Positions 55,701 to 64,000 of a stretch of DNA of 64,000 bases are shown here, piece after piece (within the stretch, counting starts at the first letter, position 1; each line of letters begins with the position of its first letter). Position numbers and translations under genes: made by a program. This stretch comes from Schoenobius gigantellus. Taxonomy: Eukaryota; Arthropoda; Insecta; Lepidoptera; Crambidae. The DNA lies in NCBI GenBank assembly GCA_963935595.1, contig OZ012544.1, positions 28,553,929 to 28,617,928 of the forward strand. The letters are read 5' to 3'. The notes under the pieces were generated by a model. The model searched no databases and was not told where the DNA came from. It was given only the letters and a program-made list of their open reading frames with translations.

Positions 55701-57931
55701 AGACTGAGAAATGTGTCCAGTGACAACTAAAAAGTAAAAAACCTTTTTAAAAACAAGCTAAAACTTAAAAGTACTATTTTAAGTACTTTTAAGTTACTAC
55801 ACACAAGTAAATCTCGCGTTATAAGTAAAAGTTTTAGTGTAAAAGTTTATTTTTTCTTTTTAGCGCATTTAAATAAAAGCTTGTTTTTAAAAAGGTTTTT
55901 TACATTTTTAAATTTCAACAAAAAGTTTACACAAATTATATTTGATGTGTACTCTCTGCATACCTTTAAATCTTTGTCATACGGAAAGCCATTATACCAA
56001 CCAATAAAGTTCCTTGCAGCTATTACATTACTAGCTTCTTCATTTTCAATGCCAAGAGTTTTATCTTGATCAGCACCATATGCCTAAAATATACCATTTT
56101 ATCAATATAGAACCTACATACTATAATTGGGACAACTAGGTAAATCAAATAGAAATAGCCTGCAAGATCTTATCACATTAGGGCAAATAAATTAAGAATT
56201 ATGTTAACATACATACCTATCTTAATTGTGTTATTTTTCATAATTCATGTTAATATTAATACTTTCAGTTTTAATTAGAAACTAGTAATTAAATAAAAAA
56301 AATTCTACTAACAACAATATAAAATAAATACAATTTTACATGTTTTTTTCCCTACATCTGGCAACTATTTTGGTAATTAATATTTTTTGGGAAATGGGCA
56401 TACTGATTTATTTAGAACACGATTGCAATGCACTGCCATTGGAAATACATCTAAAATAATGTTATACATGTTGTCATGTTGAGATAGAAATTATGATCTA
56501 TTGATGTTGTTAGATTACAACAGTAATTAACTGAGTTCATTCAACCTCTTATACACATCACTTTTTAAATATTTCTATGACCGATTCCGAAGGTTTATTG
56601 CCAGAAGATTTCCATAATCTTAACTTGGAGGAATTTAAAAAAAAGGTAAAGAAGAAAAGCAATCGGCCAACCATGGAAGATAAATATCATGCAATGTGGA
56701 ACCATGAACCCTTAAAACATGAAGATCGCCATGTTTATCGTCCTAGTGTACACAACCATTCTAATATGTCATATAAACCAGGCACTTCATATGGGAAAAG
56801 CGATAATAATGTTTTGAAGATTAAAAGGGAAAATTTTGGTGAATGTTCTTCTAAAAAATGAGGCTCTACAAATGCCAGTCAATTAGGGGACAATAAGTCT
56901 GTTAGTTCAGAAGTTTTTTATGATGCAAGGGATGCATAGGTACACATCATTAACTCATAATTCGTAAGATTTTGTTTTTAATAGTTACTTTGTGTGTTAT
57001 TGATTAAATATTTTTATTATTTGAAGTATTATTTTGATTATTAATTTGATTTCATACATTGTAATTTTGACACTTTTCCCAAAAACTAACCAAACACTTT
57101 GAAGTTGAAAATACTGTAAAGTAAAGAATATGTTCTTATTTACACAACAATATTTACCAATAAAACAGCATCATAGTGGATGCGTAACTGTTGTAATGAC
57201 ACATGTTTTCCTAATGCTACATTCCCATAAAAGTTCACATTAGGATGCTTAGCAACTTTCGTAAACTGGTTTATCACATTTTTCACTTCAGGATGATCTG
57301 GAGCGACACCATATCTGAAAAAAATATATGTAACTATGCATATTCTGCTAATTGCATCTACTTTTACAGACCTAGAAACAGTCAAGATTTTTAATAATTT
57401 TAACAAGCCTTTTAATAAAAATACTCAATCATAATCTTGTTATATATAAAAATGAAACGCTGTGTGTTTGTCTCACAAAAACTCTGAAACGGCTGGATCG
57501 ATTATAACGAAATTTTCTGTGCGTGTTTGAATACAACGACAACGTCTGCTGGGCCCACTAGTTAACAATAAAACTGAGTCAGCAAAAGCTTAATTCCAGG
57601 AAGTTTTAGAATAGAAATGACATTATTTTTGAGGCAAAAATGCAATTTGATTTAAAAAAATGTTACTAAAAATAACAATCATATATGCATTCCTTCTCTA
57701 CCTGAAAATCAAAGTGTTAATTTAGATTTCTTTCTATAATACTTATTACCTTACCAAGCCAAAAGGCACAGGCAACTTTTCCAATATATCTATCTTTAAA
57801 TTCTCCATGTTTTTTATCAAATGCATGGCTGCATAAAATCCGGCTGTTCCTGCGCCTACAATACAAACTTGAGGAACATTTTGCGCCGAAGTTACCATTC
57901 CCCTTACAGTTTTCAAATATTTTAAATTCAT
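48781..57931 (-). CDS. dare: dare, NADPH:adrenodoxin (ferredoxin) oxidoreductase, whole gene
   Basis: Four exons (57750-57931, 57158-57314, 55964-56083, 48781-49746) splice to 474 codons with matching phases and canonical GT/AG signals. The human protein has 491 residues. The mitochondrial FAD enzyme passes electrons from NADPH to ferredoxin for cytochrome P450 steps in ecdysteroid synthesis and for iron-sulfur assembly. The N-terminus (MNLKYLKTVRGMV) is basic and short, suitable as a mitochondrial presequence, followed by the FAD motif GAGTAG. The gene name follows Drosophila. Introns 1 and 2 are short; intron 3 is expanded by a LINE and a SINE. Confidence 0.92.
49790..49929 (+). repeat. Repeat F, left part
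   Basis: It has ATCTATAACCGATTGAGCTG, TTTGTATACACGTTCAGTTT and GACGTCATTCT. It is cut by the LINE and resumes at 55200. A tandem neighbour copy at 55360-55465 shows the uninterrupted sequence. Confidence 0.8.
50027..51010 (+). pseudogene. LINE ORF1: zinc finger, coiled coil, FP25K-like domain; one stop
   Basis: Codons 1-68 form a PHD-like zinc finger (CASCGEKF, CASCKKY, CANITEVGY, WKCMGC). An in-frame TAA follows at 50231-50233, after which the same frame stays open from 50234 to 51010. That part has a heptad-rich stretch (MTKLNSMASKLEALLTLIEE to about codon 160) and a C-terminal domain with RLNNIEIKGVP, INYISRIP and KYVY-type residues that resembles the Baculo_FP/L1-like RNA-binding region found in other insect LINEs. 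Such proteins bind and coat the element RNA. Only the single stop breaks the frame. Confidence 0.8.
50992..50998 (+). promoter_or_regulatory. Possible -1 frameshift site, T TTA AAC
   Basis: The heptamer TTTAAAC falls in the ORF1 frame as T|TTA|AAC, five codons before the ORF1 stop, the canonical X XXY YYZ arrangement. Slipping back one base enters the middle frame directly. I saw no obvious strong stem-loop after it, so activity is an inference. Confidence 0.45.
50992..51810 (+). CDS. Hydrophobic middle ORF of the LINE, unidentified
   Basis: The frame is open for about 272 codons from 50992, with no ATG before about codon 98, so it would need a frameshift from ORF1 or a non-ATG start (TTG at 51031). 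Counted from that TTG, hydrophobic stretches lie at about residues 1-25, 49-66, 130-149, 174-192 and 221-256, suggesting several membrane segments. Cysteines are frequent. The stop TAA overlaps the ORF2 start (ATGGCTAA at 51803-51810). I recognise no family. T-rich DNA favours hydrophobic codons, so a chance frame is possible, but 270 stop-free codons in AT-rich sequence of a copy that has decayed elsewhere would be surprising. Confidence 0.45.
   Translation, partial: FKQTVLNYYVLSNLFIVIIILFTYICTYANFIICQIILHSYDKWLTTTALATHISILPESWIFYSIIIIHCLFVGAQCINGTTNNRFVPFPLPALSIMLIHAHNMPASQRHYSRCMARLLSMHTIVFVLVYTAEHCMKNRNKLNLLFIICGSCILIYFKFYLSKLLNLINLKWLNSHNNHNLNHSVFRVLCTICRVMYAVIGIPSNFQSGNIFYLQFRTYNQCVCHEFLVVFKQYYICFTIFQLIFLNMWLGLARHVFYDVSFMFLVCISHG
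51803..54673 (+). pseudogene. LINE ORF2: endonuclease and reverse transcriptase, two frame breaks
   Basis: The start at 51803 (MANQNLSAYYQNVRGLRTK) is preferred to an upstream in-frame ATG at 51758 because the endonuclease begins there and the codon overlaps the preceding stop. The endonuclease has VTETWLL, MGDFNMSSIAW and a PHHNALSV segment in place of the usual SDH. The frame changes near 53000, then the reverse transcriptase (to 54347) shows SKSAGPDLIPP, NYRPISKLCIIAKVFERIV, YTDYTKAFDRIDHRLL, GVPQGSLLGPLLFLIFISD and the catalytic FADD (SFADDMKIF), followed by a thumb with LEYASQIWNPRY. A last frame (54407-54673) completes the C-terminus after another frame change near 54345. Confidence 0.88.
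54806..55037 (-). mobile_element. tRNA-derived SINE in the LINE 3' UTR
   Basis: The minus-strand head (55037-54961) has tRNA-like boxes (GGTTAGCGCAGAGGTCGAG and GGGTTCGATTCCC). The body has GTTCCGGTCTGGGCGTATGT and the tail is A-rich (AAAAAATGAAAAAAAATG), seen as T runs at 54808-54840. The family is common in moths as I recall. Confidence 0.75.
55200..55562 (+). repeat. Repeat F, right part, tandem
   Basis: Two tandem units share CCAAGATGGCGGACCAATTA and CACTCCTACAATATGGGTAT. The ATGGGTATCAAATGAAAGG segment also occurs in the minisatellite at 41.4-48.4 kb, so the families are related. Confidence 0.75.
55734..55903. mobile_element. Foldback MITE, 170 bp
   Basis: The ends GTAAAAAACCTTTTTAAAAA and the exact complement are inverted repeats of 26 bp. 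The interior has a second palindrome (ACTTAAAAGTAC...GTACTTTTAAGT). It lies 60 bp from dare exon 3. Confidence 0.75.
55964..56083 (-). CDS. dare: dare exon 3
   Basis: Exactly 40 codons, phase 0 on both sides, with acceptor TTTTAG|GCA and donor AAG|GTATGC. It encodes AYGADQDKTLGIENEEASNV and IAARNFIGWYNGLPYDKDLK. The GWYNGLP motif is diagnostic for adrenodoxin reductase. Confidence 0.92.
56084..56576. other. dare intron 2, left part
   Basis: AT-rich intron sequence without recognisable features. Confidence 0.5.
56577..56861 (+). CDS. Small antisense ORF nested in dare intron 2, unidentified
   Basis: 94-codon frame starting MTDSEGLLPEDFHNLNLEEF, with a lysine cluster (KKKVKKK) and a YHAMWNHEPLKHEDRHVYRP segment. 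Composition and lack of low complexity look like a real protein. It stops at TGA (56859-56861), but the same frame then runs 25 more codons (GSTNASQLGD to FYDARDA) to TAG at 56937-56939. This could be a nested intronless gene, a retrocopy that has gained a stop, or a readthrough case. No domain was recognised and no tail or target duplication was seen. Confidence 0.5.
   Translation: MTDSEGLLPEDFHNLNLEEFKKKVKKKSNRPTMEDKYHAMWNHEPLKHEDRHVYRPSVHNHSNMSYKPGTSYGKSDNNVLKIKRENFGECSSKK
57158..57314 (-). CDS. dare: dare exon 2
   Basis: 157 bases, with acceptor TTTTTTTCAG|ATATGG and donor TTG|GTAAAT. It completes the split arginine codon of exon 1 (LV-R) and continues YGVAPDHPEVKNV, the conserved YGVAPDHPE motif of ferredoxin reductases that contacts NADP and FAD. 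Confidence 0.92.
57440..57565 (+). repeat. Interspersed repeat in dare intron 1
   Basis: TATATATAAAAATGAAACGC, then GAAACGGCTGGATCGATT, ending GGGCCCACTAGTT. It is of the abundant lepidopteran type that shares an ACTAG end with the repeats at 22691 and 48440. Confidence 0.55.
57750..57931 (-). CDS. dare: dare exon 1, presequence and FAD motif
   Basis: It starts at the first ATG. The first 20 residues are basic and hydroxylated, fitting a mitochondrial presequence. VCIVGAGTAGFYAA at 22-35 gives the FAD-binding GxGxxG (G26, G28, G31), and LEKLPVPFGLVR closes the exon. The donor is AG|GTAATAAG in phase 2. Confidence 0.92.
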
Positions 57932-58495
57932 GTTTTAATAGGCAACTTTTTGATATAATAACTTAAGATAATTATAAAAGTATCAAAAACAAATACCAGC
58001 GCAAGTTCACAAGGAATGATTATAATTTCAATTCGTCAGCAATTTATTCAACATGACTGTGCGTTCGAATCGAAAGATTTTTCGTGCCCTTCGATAACAT
58101 TAAAATCAGTGCAATTCATCAACATGATTATATTATCTTCTTTGATAGTCTATTTATCATACTTATCAAAGCAAATTACAAAGCGGTTTATTTAGAAAAC
58201 TTTATCCATTGATCACAAAATTACTGTATAAAAAATTAAAAAACCCACTCGACTTCCGATATAATTTGTGATCGCTATCACAAATTATATTACTGTTACA
58301 GATAGGAATCAACCCCTCTAGCGGCCGTTTCGTAGTGAAATGACAGCTCCGTAATGATAGTGCTGCAAAACTATCGACTGCTTATTATCGACATACTGAA
58401 AATTATCGATATAAATTTACAGCCCTAATCTACTTTTTTAATTCTGATAATATTTTAGGTTATTAAAAATCAAAACAACGAAATGCGATTATCTT
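57932..58495. other. Region upstream of dare
   Basis: It contains the presumed dare promoter (no TATA box obvious) and a short AT-rich spacer. Nothing else was recognised. Confidence 0.4.
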
Positions 58496-58501
58496 TTTAT
58501 T
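58496..58501 (-). terminator. Poly(A) signal of an unidentified minus-strand transcript
   Basis: AATAAA on the minus strand about 80 bases past the stop of the putative terminal exon (58582). Confidence 0.35.
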
Positions 58502-58581
58502 GAATTTAACATACAATATGACAAAAACGTACACAATGGAACTTATTAGAACCCACAATTCTCCGCCATGCAACGCTGTGC

Positions 58582-58725
58582 TTACTCTGCGATTCTGAAA
58601 AGATAAATAAGCATTTGTATAAAGTGTGACGACTCTAAAATGAAAAACAGTGAAAAACCTAGTAAAAATAAATAACCTGCCTCTCCATCTGATCTTAGTC
58701 TCTCCACTTCTCAATATCTGTACAC
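58582..58725 (-). CDS. Putative last two coding exons of an unidentified gene
   Basis: A 49-bp exon (58677-58725) has a good acceptor (TTTTTTGTATCAACAG) and donor (GCAG|GTTATT). An 82-bp intron ends in TTATCTTTTCAG, and the next exon (from 58594) completes the frame VQILRSGETKIRWRGR-IAE and stops at 58582. A poly(A) signal follows. Splice sites on both sides and the tight 3' end favour a real transcript. The peptide is too short to identify, and the rest of the gene would lie upstream towards 61.4 kb. Confidence 0.35.
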
Positions 58726-59107
58726 CTGTTGATACAAAAAAGATAATTATATAAGACATTACTTTGTTTTTGAAAATAATTTTGTTTTATTGATTATTTA
58801 CAAAACTTCAGATTGAAGAATTGAACTCTGCAGACAATGGCAAATAGTTTAAAACGTTTGAATACATTTTGAAGAAGTTAACATTAAAAGCAATTAATTT
58901 TATAGTAGGTAATCTAACCAAACAAATCAATCTAGTTTTTAATTTTGATGAATATGTTAAGGTCAATAAGAAATGTTTTCCATAAATTAATGATATTCAT
59001 TCATATAAATGATTTTAATTAGAGTTTGAAAAAGCATTTAAAAGGAATGGCATACCCATTCCTTTTGTAATGCTTTTAAAATTATGTTTATCAAACTTTC
59101 ACATTCT
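58726..59107. other. AT-rich stretch, nothing recognised
   Basis: AT-rich stretch; no gene was recognised. It contains a short inverted pair near 59025-59100 (AAAAGCATTTAAAAGGAATGG and CCATTCCTTTTGTAATGCTTTT). Confidence 0.4.
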
Positions 59108-59316
59108 CTTAAATAATTGTGTCAGAGTTAAATGTTCCAAATTGGTTCACTAAACTCAAATAAAACTAGATTTATTAAATTCTCATGGCCAAATGTAAGG
59201 AAAGTGGATACAATCGAATCGTTGAACTCATCAATTGTAGTTACAAAATTTTTGGGTATTACACTTGATGCACGTTTGTGGGATCAACATAGTCCTTCGC
59301 GAACAGACCTAGTTCT
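59108..59316 (+). pseudogene. LINE reverse-transcriptase thumb fragment
   Basis: A short frame with LNSNKTRFIKFSWPN and VVTKFLGITLDARLWDQH, the LN..KT.F..F and FLGI.LD pattern that follows the catalytic core in Jockey/CR1-like reverse transcriptases. Flanks show no further coding sequence. Confidence 0.6.
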
Positions 59317-60379
59317 GTTGTATATGTAGTAAAACAATTCAAGCATGTTACTATGTTGATACGGCAAGATAAATTTACTTAGTTATTTTCAGTGTCATGT
59401 AATTGGCTATTACTGCTGGGTTTCGGCTGCTAGTATAGAAAGTATTTTTGGACTTCAGTTGGTGCTATTTATAATTCACAAGCAAAGGTTTCTCTAAGAA
59501 ATATTTTTAACTAAATTAATATATTGATTTAAGCTGAACAGTCTAATTATGAAAATTTGATTTGTCTATAAAAATTATAAAACCTTTGGTACCAATTTTC
59601 GATTTCATAATCTAAACACAAGAAATAGAAAGCCACTGTGAACAAGTGTGTATTGATCTGCTCATCACGTTCTAGTCATTTTCTGATATAACCATAAAAA
59701 GTAGGTGTTATAATAGCAACGTAACATCCCATTTTTTTTTTCGTCGTGACTATTGTGATTTTCAAAGCTTATTTACTCGCAAACTATAAGACTTGAGAGA
59801 AAATTGACATGAATAAAAAGTGTTAATTTTAAAGCTATTCTATATGATACAACCATAAAAATTAGGTGTCCTAATATCAAGGCAACTTCCCAAAATATCC
59901 CATCCAGTTAAATATAATTATTTATAATTCTGATAAAATATTTGTTTAATTAAGTATTTATTTGAGTCATGAATCGGAACTTATACTTTACACAAACATT
60001 TTATTTTTAAACTTTAGAATTATAATTTTATTTAATTAGGCTGATATTCTTGTTTTTATTTAATGTGGAATTAATTATTACATTTTTGATAAAAATAACC
60101 TAAGGAGATAAATTATTTTTTTCATCACGGAAATTAGTATGCATGAAACGGAAAAAATCGATTTGTCAAGGGAACTTTCTTATCTTGAATGTACTATATT
60201 TAATTTTATCACTGATTAGCCTTTCAGAAACAAGGGGTTAATAAGCAAACATATTTATGTCAAAAACAAATTAATCACCTTTTGACAGCCCACTTTCTGT
60301 TATTCATGTCCTGTTCATTGCTTGTGCAGTGGCTTATGTTCTTAGCATATTAATAAAATTGATAAAATGAAATTCAGGT
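59317..60379. other. AT-rich stretch, nothing recognised
   Basis: Very AT-rich with no convincing gene. Confidence 0.4.
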
Positions 60380-60530
60380 CCATGGTGAGTAACCAAAGCT
60401 TCTAACATATCGAGCTTCTCTATGCTTCCGAAGTCACCTTGCGCCCAGACATGTGCACCATCAGAAGATCAATTTTAGCAGAGCTTTGCTACTCTTTTTG
60501 AGAAGAAGTGTTTTTCATTTTCATTCAATC
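60380..60530 (-). pseudogene. Coding-like remnant, unidentified
   Basis: After an acceptor-like T run ending in TAG (about 60531), one minus-strand frame reads LNENEKHFFSKRVAKLC and a stop. A second frame then reads AHVWAQGDFGSIEKLDMLEA and LVTHHGPEF. Both look protein-like, but joining them needs a frame change. It may be a decayed exon of a host gene or an old retrocopy. No family was recognised. Confidence 0.3.
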
Positions 60531-62244
60531 TAAAAAAAAATTACATGTAATTTTGAACAACAACATAGTGTAGGTTATTTAATGGAAAACATAATATTAA
60601 ATTAATTTTAAACTATTGTTTATTTAATGAAAAAAATATTACACAACTTTGCTCACCTATCATTATTGGATTTTTAAGTATTCCTGAATTTATTTCACTT
60701 GGAGGAAGTTATTTATTGCATACTCAACTCAAGATATTCATCTTCAAGTATTTGTGTTTCAAAATAACACTAGTTTTTCTGTGTTCATAAGTTGTTTTTA
60801 TCGATTTCAAAATTGATGTGCATCCAGAAATGTAACCTCTGTTGAAGCCGATGGTCTGTAAAATATTTTAGTGGATTCATAACAATATAAAGTTCGCTCG
60901 TTTTTTAGTATGGGAAAGTTCAACTTCATACATTTTGGTAAATAACTATTAGGCCAAAGATGAAAGCGTTCTTCACCTGGATTTGCCTACAAGAGAGTTG
61001 CTGGATGTCTGATTATCAGAGTAACAAGTTGTACTCTGCACAAGTTGTACTGTCACCATGGTGATCTGATAAACTTAAGTAAGATTATGGTAGCTAACCA
61101 GGTGGGCTCAGCTATATTAGCATGAAATAGTATGAAACAATGAAAGGTCAAAAAGTTATTAAGTTTAGAAAATCACAAGCAAACAAACCGATAAAACTGC
61201 CGAATCCCTTCGTACACACAGGTACTGTTATTGAATCAAGAACAGTGAGTGTCAAAAATCTTAAAAAACATGCTTAAAACACATAAAATCTGAAGATAAA
61301 TTAGAGATTTAAACAAACCAACAATGTAATAATGAAAAATGAAATGCAAATGTGTGCGTTCTACTTCTATGATGAAATGACACGACACGACACACACACA
61401 TGCACCCAAAAGCAAAATGGCGTCAAAAAAAATGGCGGAGACTGTCTCAGAGCCGCTCCACTAACGACCCGCTAGTTATAGGGGTGATTCCAACGCCTGA
61501 TCGCTATCGCTTACATTTGACAGTCGCAGCGCAGGTCATCCATTACTCCTTTAAAAAAGGAAGTCGTTAAAGAGTGTTATGTTCACGGCGCAATGGCTGT
61601 CAAATTATAAGCGATCTTGATTGATAGATTTTCTCTTAGAACCTATCTGAAAATCCCCAGTTTTGGGGAAAATATAATTGATTATCCCGCCATTTTCCTC
61701 TCAAGTTTTCAGCAATGAAATAAACTTAGAAATGAAAAAGAAAATAAACATGAAATAAAACTTACTGTAACAAATAATATTAATCGGGCAGCTGTTACAT
61801 ACATCTAGGTTCAGTGAATGTTGAACATTTGTATGGAAAATATCAGTCAGTGAGCATTATTTCTGAGTGAATTTTACAGTTCTATGTTTTTTATTGATTT
61901 TGTTAATGAATTGTAAAAAACATAATAAGTGTGGAATCTTGGATGCAGCGTCCTAAGTTTTTTCCGCCATCTAAGCGCACCAACACAAATTTTGGCACGC
62001 TTTTTTCATGTCTATTGGTATCTACAATGTATTCACTTCTCGCTCGCACACTATTAGACGGAAATAGTGTGCAAACGAGAAGTAAATACATGCGCCGCCA
62101 TTTCTAATCCCATTCTTTAACCGCACGGGTTAGTCTAAGGTGTGCGCGCAAGACTTAAAACGTATGCTACACGTTCAATATTTATCACGATATTTGAAAC
62201 CTATTCCATAACTACAGGCTTAAACACTTTGTACAATGAAGAAT
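60531..62244. other. Gene-free stretch with a possible promoter
   Basis: At 61415-61440 two CAAAATGGCG / AAAATGGCGG motifs and nearby GC-richer sequence (to 61560) resemble a TATA-less promoter. A GCTCGCACACTATTAGACGG inverted pair lies at about 62039-62084. No gene was recognised. Confidence 0.35.
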
Positions 62245-63372
62245 CAACACAATAAACTGCCGACACACTTTTCCATCGTGAGCACTTTGAGAACATCTTC
62301 CGCCCTTCAGCAACGACGGCGCCTGATGTATCGGAAGCTACGCCCGCACTACCTAGGCTTCTCAACATCAATGTCGACCCACCGACGCATGACGAGGTGG
62401 CCGGAGCCATCCTCTCCCTAAAGATTGGCAATGCTCGAGGCCTTGATCTTATTACTGCAGAAATGCTCAAAGCTGACCTACTCTCCGCCACAGAAGCTTT
62501 GTCATCTTTAATTAGAAAAATCTGGATAAATGAAGAGCTGCCAGACGACTGGAACAAAGGGCTACTGATAACTGTGCCCAAAAAAGGTGACCTTAGCCAA
62601 TTGGAGAGGCATCACTTTGCTCTCGATACCGTCAAAGGTTTTCTGTAAAATCATCCTGGATAGGTTGTCGGGGCCGTTGAACCTCATCTCCGTAGGGAAC
62701 AGGCTGGCTTCCGCCCAAATCGCTCGTGCGTCGACCAAATTAACACTCTGCGTATCATTCTTGAGCAGGCATCAGAATGGAAACGGGAGGAATATCTTAC
62801 CTTCGTGGATTTTGAAAAAGCCTTTGATACTCTGAATTGGACAAGTATATTGTCGCGACCTTCCGATATTGGTGTCCCGCCTAAGATCATCACCCTAGTA
62901 AAGGCCATCTACAGGAAATACTCCTGTAGAGTAACTCACGACGGCCTGATCTCTGACGATATTGACGTGCATTCAGACGTCCGTCAGGGCTCCTTACTCT
63001 CGCCTCTCTTGTTTCTCATTGTCCTTGACGGAGCTATGTTGCGTGCATATTATGGTAAGCCACGTGGAATAGAATGCGGTCTAACAGAAATGTTGGAAGA
63101 CTTGGATTACGCTGATGACCTGTTGAGCCTGTTGAGCCATACACATCGCGACATGCAATCCAAGTTGGATGACCCGCGACGAGAGGCAGGCATGATCGGG
63201 CTCAAAATTAACATCCGGAAGACGCAAGAGATAAGATGTGTAGTAGAGAATCGCACACCACTACGGATTTGTGCAGAGGATGTGGAACGCGTCCACAAAT
63301 TCACCTACCTCGGGAGCGTTGTGTCACAGACTGGGGGCACCGAAGAGGATATCACTTCACGAATTGCAAAAC
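62245..63372 (+). pseudogene. RTE-like LINE reverse transcriptase fragment, broken
   Basis: It begins at EHFENIFRPSA and continues with LKIGNARGLDLITAEMLKA, LPDDWNKGLLITVPKKGD, then after a frame change QAGFRPNRSC and VDFEKAFDTLNW, VRQGSLLSPLLFLIVLDGAM (a VRQG..LSP form rather than VPQGS.LGP), the catalytic YADD (DYADDLLSL), IGLKINIRKTQ and FTYLGSVVSQTGGTEEDI. Frame changes occur near 62610 and 62700. Endonuclease and 3' end are missing. The VRQG and GGT..DI motifs suit RTE-type elements. Confidence 0.75.
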
Positions 63373-64000
63373 TGCAACCCCCACAAGAACCACAGTGTAC
63401 GTTGCCAACTTGTGACACCAGATGTAAAGTCACAGTACTCAGTAATTTCACAGCCATATCTTACCCTTCAAACCGGAACACAGCAATGCAAGCACTGCTG
63501 CTTTGCGGCAGAAATAGGTAAGACGGAGGTACCTAAGCAGCCGACCCTGGTACAGAGTCTCCCTCCAGTATATAGGTATATATTGGTCCAGTATATAGGT
63601 TAGGTACGTTCTTTACTTCCACTATCAATAGCGTGGAAAATTTTTGGAGAATGTAGAGTAATGATGTAATAAAATAAAGTCAACTAGAACATATAACAAT
63701 TCATATCTTAAGAATAATATACGTTAAAACGAACAACACAAATAGCGAATAATTTTAAATATGTTGAGATTTTCCCTTTTACCGGTTCAACCGGTTATTC
63801 ATCTTTCAAAGGTTTTCGAATGCCTCCCAAGAAAAGAGATGTAGATAAAACAGTTGTATAGCGTCATCTCGTTTTAACATTAAGGCAGACCAGAGACAAA
63901 TAACCGTTCACCTTATGACTCAAGCAATCTTTAAGCTGTTCACCTAAACAGGGGTCATAGTACGATTTTAAGCAATCCTGTTTAAGGCCTGCTTAAGAAC
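63373..64000. other. Right edge, nothing firm
   Basis: A tandem GTATATAGGT pair lies at about 63569-63600. A short frame at about 63817 starts MPPKKRDVDKTV, like some transposase leaders, but stops after a dozen codons. The window ends before more can be seen. Confidence 0.3.

Overview
The window looks like nuclear DNA of a moth or butterfly. It is AT-rich, its host genes have introns, and it is packed with interspersed repeats that I recognise as typical of Lepidoptera: foldback elements with CGACTTCAAAAA ends, the GGGTTCCGTACC repeat, the CTGCCCGCGACTTCG repeat, tRNA-headed SINEs and several LINE clades. The organism call is an inference from this repeat content.

Two conserved host genes are clear, both on the minus strand. 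Trm6 (non-catalytic subunit of the tRNA m1A58 methyltransferase) has a large exon at 13007-14230. Its last 26 codons lie at 1895-1975, beyond an 11-kb intron made largely of transposons. The adrenodoxin (ferredoxin) reductase gene, called dare in Drosophila, occupies 48781-57931 in four exons (474 codons). Its third intron (6.2 kb) holds a full-length LINE and a SINE, and its second intron holds a small antisense ORF. Weaker host-like signals are two terminal exons of an unidentified minus-strand transcript (58582-58725), a decayed coding-like stretch near 60.4 kb, and THAP-like exon remnants at 22.3 and 24.5 kb.

Layout: 2.4-6.7 kb is a nest of DNA transposons inside one another, with an LTR element (BEL/Pao type) deleted down to its integrase. 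7.8-13.0 kb carries three 5'-truncated LINE pieces, one split by a pogo/Tigger-like element. 14.6-20.2 kb is a nearly complete LINE with RNase H on the minus strand. 20.5-28.5 kb is repeats and gene remnants. 28.9-34.6 kb is a BEL/Pao retrotransposon with identical LTRs. 37.5-39.6 kb is a decayed LINE. 41.4-48.4 kb is a ~120-bp minisatellite interrupted by a 4.8-kb element with an 8-bp target duplication. 49.9-55.2 kb is the LINE in the dare intron. 59.1 and 62.2-63.4 kb are LINE fragments.

The most unusual structure is that LINE at 49930-55199. Between ORF1 (zinc finger, coiled coil, FP25K-like domain) and ORF2 (endonuclease and reverse transcriptase) lies a stop-free frame of about 270 codons encoding a hydrophobic protein. 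It is in the -1 frame relative to ORF1, is entered at a canonical T TTA AAC slippery heptamer five codons before the ORF1 stop, and ends in a stop that overlaps the ORF2 start codon.
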